Source of the DNA: JAFAGX01 sp035624215 | GTDB lineage: Bacteria; Acidobacteriota; Terriglobia; Terriglobales; Acidobacteriaceae | Direction of reading: 5' to 3' | DNA length: 64,000 bases | Assembly (NCBI GenBank): GCA_035624215.1 | Contig: DASPRY010000061.1 | Coordinates: forward strand, 1 to 64,000 | Shown here: piece by piece, positions 1 through 9,352 of the stretch | Position numbering within the stretch: position 1 is the first letter of the stretch | Layout: every line of letters begins with the position of its first letter | Program-made: the position numbers and the translations under genes | Notes under the pieces: model-generated | The model's input: the letters and a program-made list of their open reading frames with translations, nothing else | The model's database searches: none | What the model was told of the DNA's origin: nothing

Positions 1-1
1 C

Positions 2-139
2 GGGCGGTATATTGCTCCTCGCGTGACTGACAAGATTTCGCAGATTCTGGCGAAAGAGGGTTTGATTCCGGTCGTGGTCGATACTTCTGAATTCGAGAAG
101 TCCGGCGGGAGTGTGTTTTGCATGCACTGCAGGCTGTAA
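2..139 (+). CDS. Amidinotransferase/dimethylargininase-like protein, C-terminal fragment
   Basis: Only the last 45 codons are in the window; the gene starts before base 1. The visible peptide has a conserved-looking Asp-Thr-Ser-Glu-Phe, then Lys-Ser-Gly-Gly-Ser-Val-Phe-Cys shortly before the stop. In the amidinotransferase family (dimethylarginine dimethylaminohydrolase, arginine deiminase-like and glycine amidinotransferase-like enzymes) the nucleophilic Cys lies in such a GG-S/A-V-x-C motif at the very C-terminus. The catalytic Cys here would be codon 41 of the fragment. The substrate cannot be told from this piece. The stop is TAA at 137-139. Confidence 0.6.
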   Translation, partial: GRYIAPRVTDKISQILAKEGLIPVVVDTSEFEKSGGSVFCMHCRL

Positions 140-215
140 GGTCATTGGGCTATAGATTCTTCGTTGTAGACTCGATTAGTGTAATGGCGATTTATCGCCA
201 ACTAGCAGGAGGGCA

Positions 216-959
216 TTACCGCTGACGCTTCTTCGCGTATTCAGCATTCCTTTTGAGCGTCGTCGGTCCTTCTATGTCCAGCGCGTGCTCGGCCCAATAG
301 CGCACCTGTTCATTGGGGTGGTCGAAGTACTTGCGGATTGCCTGCTCATACTCTTCGGAACGCGTAATCTTGAAGAGATCGCCCGCAATCGCCAAGAAGG
401 CGTGGTAGGGAACAGGTCCACGAAACACGTCTTCAGGAACGCTTGTCGCTGCCTCCGCTTCCATAGCGTTTAGGTACTTCTCGTAATAGGGTCGGATTAG
501 TGGTACCGCACGCGGATCATCCGCAAGGCCAAGCGCCTGCATGTAATTGAGTGGCGGATGTCCGGACTCACTGAGCCGTACGCGTTCGATCAGAAACTCC
601 ACCGCCCGATTCCGATCTGGATGCCTTAGCATCGCAAGGGCGCAAGAACTCCAAATAAGGTCGCTGCCGTCCTGCATGATGATTTCCAGAATCTCAGTAT
701 CGTTCTCGGTCCAATCCTGCTTAACGTGGAAGTTGGAGGCGAAGTCGTGTCGTTCGCGTTCGTCCATGCCGGGCCAGCGCCGACGAATTTCAGAAGCGCT
801 TACTTCAAAGCCAGTCTCGGCCATGAATCTCGAAACGCTGCAGTATGATTTCGGCCCGCACTTGAACGAATATGACCATTGGGTCCGCCGCACCAACTCG
901 CAGTTTTCCCCGAAGTCTCTTTTCGCAAGCTCAAGGATTTTCGGGTCTATCTCGTTCAT
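216..959 (-). CDS. Hypothetical protein with HEAT-like helical repeats
   Basis: A 247-residue protein with no signal peptide or membrane segment. I do not recognise a named family. The second half (about residues 95-235) alternates amphipathic helices with phrases such as AVEFLIERVRL, RAVPLIRPYYEKYL and QVRYWAEHALDIEG, which is the usual look of HEAT/armadillo-type repeats in scaffold proteins. The N-terminal 90 residues are polar and contain several Cys. It stands alone on the minus strand, facing the amidinotransferase gene and downstream of the NfeD/TPR pair. It may be accessory. No function can be assigned. Confidence 0.6.
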   Translation of the reverse strand: MNEIDPKILELAKRDFGENCELVRRTQWSYSFKCGPKSYCSVSRFMAETGFEVSASEIRRRWPGMDERERHDFASNFHVKQDWTENDTEILEIIMQDGSDLIWSSCALAMLRHPDRNRAVEFLIERVRLSESGHPPLNYMQALGLADDPRAVPLIRPYYEKYLNAMEAEAATSVPEDVFRGPVPYHAFLAIAGDLFKITRSEEYEQAIRKYFDHPNEQVRYWAEHALDIEGPTTLKRNAEYAKKRQR

Positions 960-1047
960 GATGGGTACGTTAGCATAAGTTGACGAAAACAGGCGTTAGC
1001 ACTCAAAACCCGTCTGCCGAGTGTCATGGTGCGATGGCGGGATTTGA

Positions 1048-2358
1048 TCAGAGGCTCGCCGAGGTGCGAGCCAGATCCGGTTGCCGGGCAGGCGCTGGAT
1101 CGACCCGCAACTGTAAGCCGTCAACCTGCCGAACGACGACAGTCTGGCCGGAAGGCACATTGGCCGAAGCGATCGCGTCCCAGAGCTCGCCGTGCACAAA
1201 AACCTTGCCCTGGGGCGAGAGCGGCGTCTGCGCCATGCCGACCTCGCCGACAAGCCCTTGCACTCCTGTCACGATCTTGTTGCGGCGGGCGCGCAGGGCG
1301 ATGCTCATCAGAAAAGCCGTAATCAGCCCTAGCGGGATGCTGACCGCAAGCGCGGTAAGAAGATGCACGCGCATCTGCGGAATCGGAGCATCCACCAGCA
1401 GCAAACCGCCCAAGGTGAGAGTAGCTATGCCACCGATGGTGAGGATGCCATGGGTGGCGAACTTTGCCTCTAACGCAAAAAGAATGAATGACGCCAAAAT
1501 CAAAATCAAGGCAGCAAAACGGGTAGGCAGAAGGTTGAGGGCAAAAACGGCCAAGAGAATGAAGATCACGCCGACGACCCCAGGGACGACGGCCCCGGGG
1601 TGGTTGAATTCGGCATAGAGAGCCAAGGCCCCGACCGCCAGCAAAATGAAAGCCACGTTCGGGTCCATGAGGTATGCGAGGATGCGCTCCTTCAACGTCA
1701 TGTCATAGTCACGGATAGGTTGGCCGACCAGATTTAGGGTGATCGTCTGCCCATTAAACCGCTTTACCGGCTTGTTCTGCATTTGTTTGAACAAGTCTTG
1801 TTCGCTGGACGCGACGTAATCGATCAGCTTTTGCGACAAGGCTTCCTGTTCGGTAAAGGACTTTGACTGCCGCACCGCGCTCTCGGCGACTTCGACATTA
1901 CGGCCGCGCTTGGCCGCGACCGAACGCATCAAAGCGGCAGCGTCATTCTCCATTTTTTCCTTCATCACATCGTCGATCTTGCCGGCGCCTAAGGTAACGG
2001 GATGGGCTGCCCCCGTGTTTGTCCCCGGCGCCATAGCGGCAACATCCGCGGTTTCGAGAATGAAGAATCCGGCGGACGCGGCGCGGCTGCCGGTGGGGGT
2101 TACATAAATAATGACGGGCACGGGAGAAGCTACAATCTTCTCGATAATTTCCCGGGTCGATTCGACCAGTCCGCCGGGGGTATTCATTTCGATAAGAACT
2201 GCTTCATCTTTTCGGCGGTCGGCCTCGATGATGGCGCGTCCGATGTATTCTTCGGTGACTGGTTGGATGGTATCGTTGATAACGATTTTCAACACTTCAG
2301 CGGACGAACTGCACACGAGAAGCAGGAATCCAAGCAGCAGAATGTAAATGCGGTTCAT
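1048..2358 (-). CDS. NfeD-family membrane serine protease (ClpP-class)
   Basis: A long-form NfeD (NfeD1b) protein of 436 residues. Residues 1-20 are a signal peptide. Residues 22-200 form a ClpP/crotonase-fold protease domain: PGG at 61-63, nucleophile Ser95 in the AASAG motif, and Lys135 at the position of the general base in the PH1510 archaeal stomatin protease. Four or five membrane segments follow (about 235-360), then a C-terminal OB-fold (about 370-425) with GLVGEVG and VHGELWDA. Such proteins usually partner SPFH/stomatin proteins in membrane quality control; no stomatin gene is in the window. Its ATG overlaps the stop of the upstream TPR gene as ATGA, so the two are probably translationally coupled. 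Confidence 0.9.
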   Translation of the reverse strand: MNRIYILLLGFLLLVCSSSAEVLKIVINDTIQPVTEEYIGRAIIEADRRKDEAVLIEMNTPGGLVESTREIIEKIVASPVPVIIYVTPTGSRAASAGFFILETADVAAMAPGTNTGAAHPVTLGAGKIDDVMKEKMENDAAALMRSVAAKRGRNVEVAESAVRQSKSFTEQEALSQKLIDYVASSEQDLFKQMQNKPVKRFNGQTITLNLVGQPIRDYDMTLKERILAYLMDPNVAFILLAVGALALYAEFNHPGAVVPGVVGVIFILLAVFALNLLPTRFAALILILASFILFALEAKFATHGILTIGGIATLTLGGLLLVDAPIPQMRVHLLTALAVSIPLGLITAFLMSIALRARRNKIVTGVQGLVGEVGMAQTPLSPQGKVFVHGELWDAIASANVPSGQTVVVRQVDGLQLRVDPAPARQPDLARTSASL

Positions 2359-3953
2359 TGTGGTGGCAGCGGCTGCGCTTCCTGCGCCAGCTTGGCTGCA
2401 ACGGCGCGTTTGAGGGCCTGAGCGGCTGGATTGGCCGGTTCCAGCCGCAGGGCACGATCGATTTCCTCAGCGGCCGTTCCAGTTCTATTCTCTCTCAATT
2501 CAAGCTCCGCGAGCACCAGAAACGCTTCCGCCGAAGGATGGAGGCGAATTGCCTGTTCTGCCTCCGAGCGCGCTTCGGAGGGATGATTGCCGCTTTCCAA
2601 AACATTGGCCAGTCCAGCATGGGCTTCGGCATTGGAGGGGTTTAGCGCCAAGGATTCGCGAAATTCGCGTTCTGCTTCCGAGCGGAATCCCTGCTTGAGC
2701 AGTTGATGACCGCGGTCCGCATGGAATTGGGCATGAGTGCGAGGGTCGGTTTTAGCCAAGCGTTGTTCCGCAGCCGCGCTGATTTTCAACGAGAGCTGGC
2801 GGAAGGAACTCTCATCGTAGTTGTTGCGAATACGTGGCTGCGGAACCTTAATGCTCGCGGGAACTACGCCGTGTTCTCCCGGGCTCCCGCCGATCATCTC
2901 CAATAGTGACTTGGCCTGGGTATCGCTCGGATTCAATGACAGGGCATCGCGTAGCTGGCGGGAGGCTCCGGCGAAATCTCCGCTGTGGTACAGTTCCACG
3001 CCCAGATTGAAACGATAATCGGCGTCATTCGGATCCGCCAGGATAGCTTTTTGGAAGGACTCCACCGCGGCCGTTTTATCGTGATGATCCGCCACCACAC
3101 CGAGGTTGTTGTATACCTCGCTCAAAGGCAATCGCTCTGCGACAAATTTGAAAGCAGATTCGGCGCGCGGGAAATCTCCGCGGCTGTACGAGGCCAGGCC
3201 AAGATAAAACTGGGCCTCCAGGGCGGCCGAATCGTCTGCCGGAACCTTGGTCAGCCAACTCGCCGCCTGCTCGTACTCGTGCTCCTGGTAAAAGGCTTTT
3301 CCCAGCCGCAGGAGCGCGGGAGAATATACCGGGCTGAGCCGTACGGCTTCGCGCAAATATTGAATGCGCTCCTCCGATGTGGGAGCAATCACGCCCTTGG
3401 TGTAATTCTCGAATGCATCCAGACGAACGGAAGCGGCTTGCGCGAGAAAGGCTTCACGAGAAGTCGCCGCCGATGGAAACAAGGTGTGCAGAATCTGCCA
3501 TGCGAGATCGGTTTGCAGCTCAAGGAGTTGGGGAAGCGGACCGGACTGCTTTATTTCCGGTAAAAGATGCTCACGGCGCATGTCCAACAGTTGGGTTGTG
3601 GTAGTGAACGTCCTGCCGTCGAAGTTGTATTCGCCGAGCACAACATAGTCCACGTCCAGTTGCTCGGCGATACGATAAATGGTCGGCCGCGAAGCCCGCA
3701 GCCCTACTGGAATGCCCTGGCGATCATAGGCACGAATGCGGTCTTCATGGGGAAGAACGTAGAGTGTTGGAGAGTCCAATCGCTGCTCCAACAACTCAGG
3801 AAAGGAGTCGCCAACCCATTCGAGGCCAGGAGCTTTCGAGCGATTCTCAAAGGGTACGACGAGCAAGGTCTGCCCGGGCGGGGATGCTGTTTGGGCGAAA
3901 GCAGCCCCGGCAGAAAAAAAGGCAAGGATGACACTGACCCGGATAAATCTCAA
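2355..3953 (-). CDS. Secreted TPR-repeat protein with TolB/FlgO-like N-terminal domain
   Basis: The open frame runs back to 4181, but that would overlap the divergent sugar kinase. I choose TTG at 3953, which begins a good signal peptide (MRFIRVSVILAFFSAGAAFAQ). Next comes an alpha/beta domain (LLVVPFENRSKAPGLEWVG, then YVVLGEYNFDGR) like the FlgO/TolB-N-like domain seen in front of many TPR proteins. About eight tetratricopeptide repeats follow (LGKAFYQEHEYEQAASWL, FNLGVELYHSGDFAGASRQL, AHAGLANVLESGNHPSEA and others), ending in a Pro/Gln tail. It is probably a periplasmic scaffold. Its stop overlaps the nfeD start by four bases (ATGA). No Shine-Dalgarno precedes the TTG, but a TATAAT box lies 9 bp before it. 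Confidence 0.8.
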   Translation of the reverse strand: MRFIRVSVILAFFSAGAAFAQTASPPGQTLLVVPFENRSKAPGLEWVGDSFPELLEQRLDSPTLYVLPHEDRIRAYDRQGIPVGLRASRPTIYRIAEQLDVDYVVLGEYNFDGRTFTTTTQLLDMRREHLLPEIKQSGPLPQLLELQTDLAWQILHTLFPSAATSREAFLAQAASVRLDAFENYTKGVIAPTSEERIQYLREAVRLSPVYSPALLRLGKAFYQEHEYEQAASWLTKVPADDSAALEAQFYLGLASYSRGDFPRAESAFKFVAERLPLSEVYNNLGVVADHHDKTAAVESFQKAILADPNDADYRFNLGVELYHSGDFAGASRQLRDALSLNPSDTQAKSLLEMIGGSPGEHGVVPASIKVPQPRIRNNYDESSFRQLSLKISAAAEQRLAKTDPRTHAQFHADRGHQLLKQGFRSEAEREFRESLALNPSNAEAHAGLANVLESGNHPSEARSEAEQAIRLHPSAEAFLVLAELELRENRTGTAAEEIDRALRLEPANPAAQALKRAVAAKLAQEAQPLPPQ

Positions 3954-3962
3954 AGCAACTAG

Positions 3963-3991
3963 ATTATAGCGGGCGCGGCTGGACAGGATAA
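3963..3991 (-). promoter_or_regulatory. Promoter of the TPR-nfeD operon, possibly leaderless
   Basis: On the minus strand a perfect TATAAT (3968-3963) sits 17 bp after a weak TTATCC -35 (3991-3986). Transcription would start about 7 bp further on, almost at the TTG start at 3953, so the mRNA would have little or no leader. This fits the absence of a Shine-Dalgarno. Confidence 0.45.
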
Positions 3992-4092
3992 GTACGGAAG
4001 TATATAAGCGGCGGCACGACGGATTGCGGTGGGAGCGCATAGAGATCCGAGTAGAAAGTCCACATTTGGAGAGGCTTTCAAGCAAAGTACTG

Positions 4093-4992
4093 ATGGCCAA
4101 GAAGTTCACTGTCGTGGGGTTGGGAGAGGTATTGTGGGACTTGCTGCCGACCGGCAAGCTGCTGGGAGGGGCGCCGACCAACTTTGCCTACATCAGCACC
4201 CTGTTGGGGGACCGCGGGATCGTTGCCAGCCGCATAGGCAGTGATGATCTGGGGCACGAGGCAATGGAGCGGCTGGCGACGCTCGGGGTCGAGACTTCGT
4301 ACCTGCAGCGAGATGCTTCCCATCCTACTGGAACAGTGAAAGTGCAGGTGGACCGCCGTGGTCAGCCCCGGTTCACGATCCTTGAGGACGTGGCATGGGA
4401 TTTTCTGCGCTGGAATCAACAGTGGAAGCAATTGGCGCGCAGAGTCGACGCGGTTTGCTTTGGGAGCTTAGCGCAGCGCTCGCCATGCAGCCGAAGGACG
4501 ATTACGCAATTTCTGCAGAATACGCGGGCGATTCGGGTCTTCGACGTTAATCTGCGGCAGCGTTTCTTTTCAGCGGCAGTGCTGCGGCAGTCGATCGCCA
4601 TGGCTACGATCGTCAAGATGAATCAGGATGAGCTCCCGGTGATCCTGAGGTTGCTGAATCTTGAGACGAGCGACGGTAAGCTGGATGCGAAGCAATTACT
4701 GGAGTTTGGGCCGAGGCTGGTCTGCATCACACGCGGAGATCGGGGAAGTGTTCTGCTAACCCGACGAGCCACCGCGGAACACCCAGGGTTCTTCATACGG
4801 GTGAGAGATACGATCGGTGCGGGAGATGCGTTTACGGCAGCCCTGGTGCACGCGTACCTGCGGGGGGCGTCGCTTGAGGAAATGAACGAGGCGGCGAACC
4901 GGATGGGAAGTTGGGTGGCTAGTCAGGCGGGCGGAACACCGACAGTTGGCAAAAAAGAATTACGGAGAGAGCTGGCGGAATTGGAGGTATGA
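4093..4992 (+). CDS. PfkB-family carbohydrate kinase (fructokinase-like)
   Basis: A ribokinase-fold sugar kinase of 299 residues from the ATG at 4093; the frame opens at 4024, but the family starts at MAKKFTVVGLGEVLWDLLP. It has the N-terminal glycine motif LGGAPTNFAY, which contacts sugar, and the C-terminal PfkB signature DTIGAGDAFTAAL holding the catalytic Asp and anion hole. The closest match by eye is bacterial fructokinase, phosphorylating fructose or a related sugar at the expense of ATP in the cytoplasm. It is transcribed away from the TPR-nfeD operon and has no sugar transporter nearby, so substrate assignment rests on family resemblance alone. Confidence 0.88.
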   Translation: MAKKFTVVGLGEVLWDLLPTGKLLGGAPTNFAYISTLLGDRGIVASRIGSDDLGHEAMERLATLGVETSYLQRDASHPTGTVKVQVDRRGQPRFTILEDVAWDFLRWNQQWKQLARRVDAVCFGSLAQRSPCSRRTITQFLQNTRAIRVFDVNLRQRFFSAAVLRQSIAMATIVKMNQDELPVILRLLNLETSDGKLDAKQLLEFGPRLVCITRGDRGSVLLTRRATAEHPGFFIRVRDTIGAGDAFTAALVHAYLRGASLEEMNEAANRMGSWVASQAGGTPTVGKKELRRELAELEV

Positions 4993-5141
4993 ACAGCCCC
5001 GGATGGCAAAACCGAGACACTGGCACGGCGGGTACCAGCTTGAATGCCCACAGATCTTTACAGACGTTTGACGATTCTTTACCCCTTCTCCGTGTATGCT
5101 CGGGTTAAGCATTCTTGGAGTCTAATAACTCGAATCCGCAA

Positions 5142-6350
5142 ATGATCAGGCGGCGAACAAGGGCGGAGAAATTTGTCCAGACGGGCATTGTTGCTTTGCT
5201 AGGTGGCGTTCTCTGGCTACCCGGCTCCGCTCAGGATACCTCGCAGCCGTCCGGAAGCCCCGGAATAGTGAAGGCCGTTGGGACAATCAAGTTGATCGCC
5301 GGGAATACAGTGACGGTTGCCAGCGATTCCGGCTCGCCAATGACCGTCTTGATTCAGGATTCGACTCGCATGGTGCGCACTGAGCCGGGAGCCAAGGATC
5401 TCAAGAGCGCAACCCCGATAACAGCTCAAGACCTGCAGGTTGGTGACCGCGTGCTGGCGCGCGGAAAAATGACGGATAGCGGCAAGGATTTATTAGCAGC
5501 TACCATCATCGTCATTAAGGCGGGCGATGTGGCCGCGAAGCAGCAACAGGAACGAGAGGATTGGCAGAAGCGGGGGACTGCTGGCTTGGTAACTGCGGTC
5601 GATGCGAACGGTGGAACGATTGTGGTTTCGAATTCGACGATGGCGGGAAGCAAAACGACCACGATTCGCGTTGCAAAGGATACGATCATCCGGCGGTATG
5701 CGCCGGACTCGGTCAAGTTTGATGACGCAACCCCAGGAACCATCGATCAGGTCAAGATCGGGGATCAGTTGCGCGCTCGCGGAACGCGGAGCGCAGATGG
5801 CAGCGAGATCGTGGCCGAAGAAATTGTTTCTGGAACATTTCGCAACATAGCGGGAACAGTAATTTCCTCGGATGCTGCCGACAACTCCGTTACGGTGCGG
5901 GATCTGTCGACCAAAAAGCCGGTAACGTTGAAAATCAATGCAGATTCGCAACTCCGGAACCTGCCGCCCGTGGTGGCACAACGTATTGCGGCACGGCTGA
6001 AACACCCGGGAAATGCAACGGGCGGAGCAGCTCCGGCTCAAGGCGCGCCATCTGAGGCGAGAGCAAGCGAAGAAGCGGGCAGCGGTGGGGGACTGCGCCG
6101 GTCGGGCGGTGCGCCAGATTTCCAGCAAATACTGAATCGCATGCCGGCCGTCACACTGGCTGATTTGCAAAAAGGCGCCGCGGTGATGGTTGTAGCTACC
6201 GAGGGCAGCGCAAGCAGTCAGCCGACTGCGGTCACCTTGCTGACTGGGGTGGAAGATATTTTGACCGCTTCGCCCGACAGCAGCCGTGCGGCAATGCTGT
6301 TATCGCCATGGAATTTGGGCGGGATGGATGCGGCGGCAGCGAATCAATAG
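5142..6350 (+). CDS. Secreted DUF5666-repeat protein
   Basis: About 402 residues from ATG 5142; an in-frame TTG at 5115 is an alternative and neither start has a good Shine-Dalgarno. After a basic stretch there is a signal peptide (VALLGGVLWLPGSAQ). The mature part holds three beta-rich modules of the DUF5666 type (GTIKLIAGNTVTVASD, GLVTAVDANGGTIVVSN, GTVISSDAADNSVTVRD), each with a VGDRVLARG-like or IGDQLRARG-like phrase that recalls OB-fold cores. A low-complexity Gly/Ala/Ser stretch precedes the C-terminus. The role is unknown. Its TAG stop directly abuts the GTG of the TonB receptor (no gap), so the two are one operon, which suggests an envelope function. Confidence 0.75.
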   Translation: MIRRRTRAEKFVQTGIVALLGGVLWLPGSAQDTSQPSGSPGIVKAVGTIKLIAGNTVTVASDSGSPMTVLIQDSTRMVRTEPGAKDLKSATPITAQDLQVGDRVLARGKMTDSGKDLLAATIIVIKAGDVAAKQQQEREDWQKRGTAGLVTAVDANGGTIVVSNSTMAGSKTTTIRVAKDTIIRRYAPDSVKFDDATPGTIDQVKIGDQLRARGTRSADGSEIVAEEIVSGTFRNIAGTVISSDAADNSVTVRDLSTKKPVTLKINADSQLRNLPPVVAQRIAARLKHPGNATGGAAPAQGAPSEARASEEAGSGGGLRRSGGAPDFQQILNRMPAVTLADLQKGAAVMVVATEGSASSQPTAVTLLTGVEDILTASPDSSRAAMLLSPWNLGGMDAAAANQ

Positions 6351-9308
6351 GTGAGAAACGATTTGAACAAGTTGCGTTTATTGGCATGGTCCTTGCTTAT
6401 CGGCTACGCAGTCGCGCAGACTTCGCCTGGTACGCTGCGAGGCCGAGTAACAGATCCTTCCGGGGCGGTGGTTCCCAATGCAACGGTCACGGTGACAAGC
6501 CCTGATGGACGAAGCAGTCGAGCGGTTACCGACGACCACGGGGCTTATGAGATCAAGGGACTCGCACCCGGAAGTTACACGGTTAGCACCTCCGCCAACG
6601 GATTTGCCCTTTCGGTCGAACAAAACGTAGCCATCTCACCGGCGCAGGTACAGCAGCTTGATATCGCGCTTGAAATCGAGGTGCAAAAGGAGAAGCTTGA
6701 GGTTCAGGATGAAAGCGTAGGCGTTAACACCAGTGCCTCCGATAACGCCAGCGCGATTGTGATTAAGGGCCAGGATCTCGATGCTTTGCCCGACGATCCC
6801 GACGAACTTCAGCAGGATCTCGAAGCCCTTGCAGGACCTTCGGCTGGACCCAACGGCGGCCAGATCTATATTGACGGTTTTACCGGCGGGCAACTGCCGC
6901 CAAAGTCCTCGATTCGCGAAATTCGTATCAACCAGAACCCATTTTCGTCCGAATACGACAAATTGGGTTACGGGCGCATTGAAATATTTACCAAGCCTGG
7001 CACGGACCAGTATCACGGGGAGTTTTTTCTGGATGGTAATGATTCGGTATTCAACTCACTGAATCCTTTTACCCCAGACGTTCCGGCCTACGACTCAGAA
7101 CTGTTCCATGCCAGTATCGGTGGACCGTTGTCCAAGAAGGCTTCGTTCTTTTTCAATGTCGAGGGGCGTCACATCAACGATTCAAACGTTGTCTATGCCA
7201 CCGTCCTGAGTCCGAATTTTGAGCCTACGCAGCAAATCGAAGCGATCCCTAATCCACGAACCCGGATCAACCTGGGCCCGCGAATCGATTACCAGATAAG
7301 CAAGAACAATACCCTCACTGTACGCTACCAGTTTTTCCATAACACGGAGAACAACGACGGTATAGGCCAGTTCGCGCTACCCAGCCAGGCGTATAACTCG
7401 AGCGAAGACGAGCACACGCTGCAAATCAGCGATACGCAAGTTGTGAGCAACAACGTCATCAATGAAACGCGCTTCCAGTTCAATCGCGACAACACCAGCC
7501 AGGTTGTGCAAAGCTTCGCGCCCACGATTACGGTTTTAGGGGCGTTTACTGGCGGTGGCAACCAACTTGGCAATCCGATTGACCATGAAAACCGCTACGA
7601 ATTTCAGAACTACACGTCGGTTGTTCACCAAAGCCATTTAATCAAGTTCGGGGCGCGTTTGCGGGGAACCAGCGACTCGAGTACGTCCAACGCGAACTTC
7701 AATGGTTTGTTTACATTTTCCTCTCTTACGGCATACCGAAACACACTGCTGAGCGGAGATACCTGCACCGCCGCTTCTCCGCTCCCCTGCGGACCCAGCC
7801 AGTTTTTGCAGACCAAGGGGCAACCGCTAATCAATGTTGGCGTGGTAGACGCAGGGCTTTACGCGCAGGATGACTGGCGTGCCCGGCCCAACCTGACACT
7901 GAGCTACGGTTTGCGTTTTGAGACCCAGAATCAGATTCACGATCATGCGGACTGGGCCCCGCGGCTGTCTCTGGCCTGGGGATTGGGCCGTGGCAATAAT
8001 CCCTCGCCGAAAACCGTTTTACGCGCCGGATTTGGAGTTTTTTATGATCGCTTCTCCTATAACCTGCTTGAGCAAGCGGAGCGGCTGAACGGAATTACGC
8101 AGCAGCAAATCATCGTCACCAACCCGACGTTCTTCCCCAATATTCCACCTACGCTCGAACCATCGCCTCAAATTTCGCCGACTATTTACCAGGTTTCTCC
8201 CACGCTGCGGGCGCCGATAACGCTGCAATCGGCTGCGAGCTTGGAGCGGCAGGTCACGAAGAGTGCGACCGTGGCGGTCACATACCTCAATTCGAATGGA
8301 CAACATCAACTCTTCTTGCGCAACATCAATGCGCCATTGCCCGGAACCTACACGGGTCCCGGGACCGGGATTCGACCTCTGGGCGGCACTGACAATATTT
8401 ACCAATACGACTCGGAAGGCATATTCCGCCAGAACCAGATGATTGCCAACGTGCGGATCAGTGCCGGTGCGCGGCTTTCCTTATTCGGCTATTACACGCT
8501 CAATTATGCCAACAGCGATCTGGGGTCAGGTGCGAGCTCGGCCGGCGCTGCCGGATTCTTTTCCGGCGGAGCGACGAGCACGCCCAACTTTTTGAGCAAT
8601 CAGTATGATCCGATGGCCGATTATGGCCGGGCAAACTTTGATGTGCGGCACCGGGCGTTTTTCGGCGGCACGATCTCCATGCCCTATGCGTTCCGCATAA
8701 GTCCGTTTATGCTGATCAGTTCCGGCGTGCCGTATGACATCACTACCGGAACCGATTTGAACGGAGACTCCATTTTCAACGACCGCCCGAGCTTGGTCTC
8801 GACGGCAACCTGTCCGGCAAAGGTCAGCATCGGAGCAAATATCGTGTGCACTCCGCTGGGGACGTTCAATACGGTGCCGGCCGCCGGGCAACCGCTGATT
8901 CCGGTCAACTCGGCCACTGGCCCGACATTGTTCACCCTGAATTTGCGGGTGAGCAAAACGTTTGGCTTCGGAAGAGAGACCAAAGGGGCAAGCTCGACAG
9001 GGGGGCCAGGATTCGGCGGTGGACGCCGCGGTCCGGGAACTCCGGGCGGCGGTCTGGGCCCGGGCGGTCTCTCGGGGGCTGGCGGGGGGCGCGGCGGGGG
9101 CATATTCAACTCAGTCAGTTCCGGACGACGTTACAGTTTGACCTTTAGCGCCTCAGCCCGGAACGTTTTTAATCGCGTGAACCTGGGAACGCCGGTGGGC
9201 GAACTTACTTCGCCCCTGTTCGCGCAGTCCAATAGTCTGGCGGGCGGGCCATACTCTTCCGCCGGAGCGGTTCGCCGGATTGATTTGCAGGTGTTATTCT
9301 CGTTTTAG
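6351..9308 (+). CDS. Oar-like TonB-dependent outer-membrane receptor
   Basis: A 985-residue outer-membrane protein starting at GTG 6351. It has a signal peptide ending near AVAQ, a carboxypeptidase-regulatory (CarboxypepD_reg) beta-sandwich (GTLRGRVTDPSGAVVPNA, GAYEIKGLAPGSYTV; about 25-105), a plug-like region (about 115-215) and a long beta-barrel. The chain ends in Phe (LQVLFSF), the usual Bam recognition end. This is the Oar/SusC-like architecture abundant in Acidobacteria, thought to import polymers or peptides. A Gly/Pro-rich insert (about 880-920) precedes the last strands. There is no SusD partner. It lies between the DUF5666 gene and an Ig-like lipoprotein. Confidence 0.88.
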   Translation: MRNDLNKLRLLAWSLLIGYAVAQTSPGTLRGRVTDPSGAVVPNATVTVTSPDGRSSRAVTDDHGAYEIKGLAPGSYTVSTSANGFALSVEQNVAISPAQVQQLDIALEIEVQKEKLEVQDESVGVNTSASDNASAIVIKGQDLDALPDDPDELQQDLEALAGPSAGPNGGQIYIDGFTGGQLPPKSSIREIRINQNPFSSEYDKLGYGRIEIFTKPGTDQYHGEFFLDGNDSVFNSLNPFTPDVPAYDSELFHASIGGPLSKKASFFFNVEGRHINDSNVVYATVLSPNFEPTQQIEAIPNPRTRINLGPRIDYQISKNNTLTVRYQFFHNTENNDGIGQFALPSQAYNSSEDEHTLQISDTQVVSNNVINETRFQFNRDNTSQVVQSFAPTITVLGAFTGGGNQLGNPIDHENRYEFQNYTSVVHQSHLIKFGARLRGTSDSSTSNANFNGLFTFSSLTAYRNTLLSGDTCTAASPLPCGPSQFLQTKGQPLINVGVVDAGLYAQDDWRARPNLTLSYGLRFETQNQIHDHADWAPRLSLAWGLGRGNNPSPKTVLRAGFGVFYDRFSYNLLEQAERLNGITQQQIIVTNPTFFPNIPPTLEPSPQISPTIYQVSPTLRAPITLQSAASLERQVTKSATVAVTYLNSNGQHQLFLRNINAPLPGTYTGPGTGIRPLGGTDNIYQYDSEGIFRQNQMIANVRISAGARLSLFGYYTLNYANSDLGSGASSAGAAGFFSGGATSTPNFLSNQYDPMADYGRANFDVRHRAFFGGTISMPYAFRISPFMLISSGVPYDITTGTDLNGDSIFNDRPSLVSTATCPAKVSIGANIVCTPLGTFNTVPAAGQPLIPVNSATGPTLFTLNLRVSKTFGFGRETKGASSTGGPGFGGGRRGPGTPGGGLGPGGLSGAGGGRGGGIFNSVSSGRRYSLTFSASARNVFNRVNLGTPVGELTSPLFAQSNSLAGGPYSSAGAVRRIDLQVLFSF

Positions 9309-9352
9309 TAGCTTACTTCAAAATCTTGCTTCGCTATCTTACAGGGAGGGCT

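Noticed and set aside
4024..4092. Longer start for the PfkB kinase
   Set aside because: The extra 23 residues are not family-like and would overlap the divergent promoter region.
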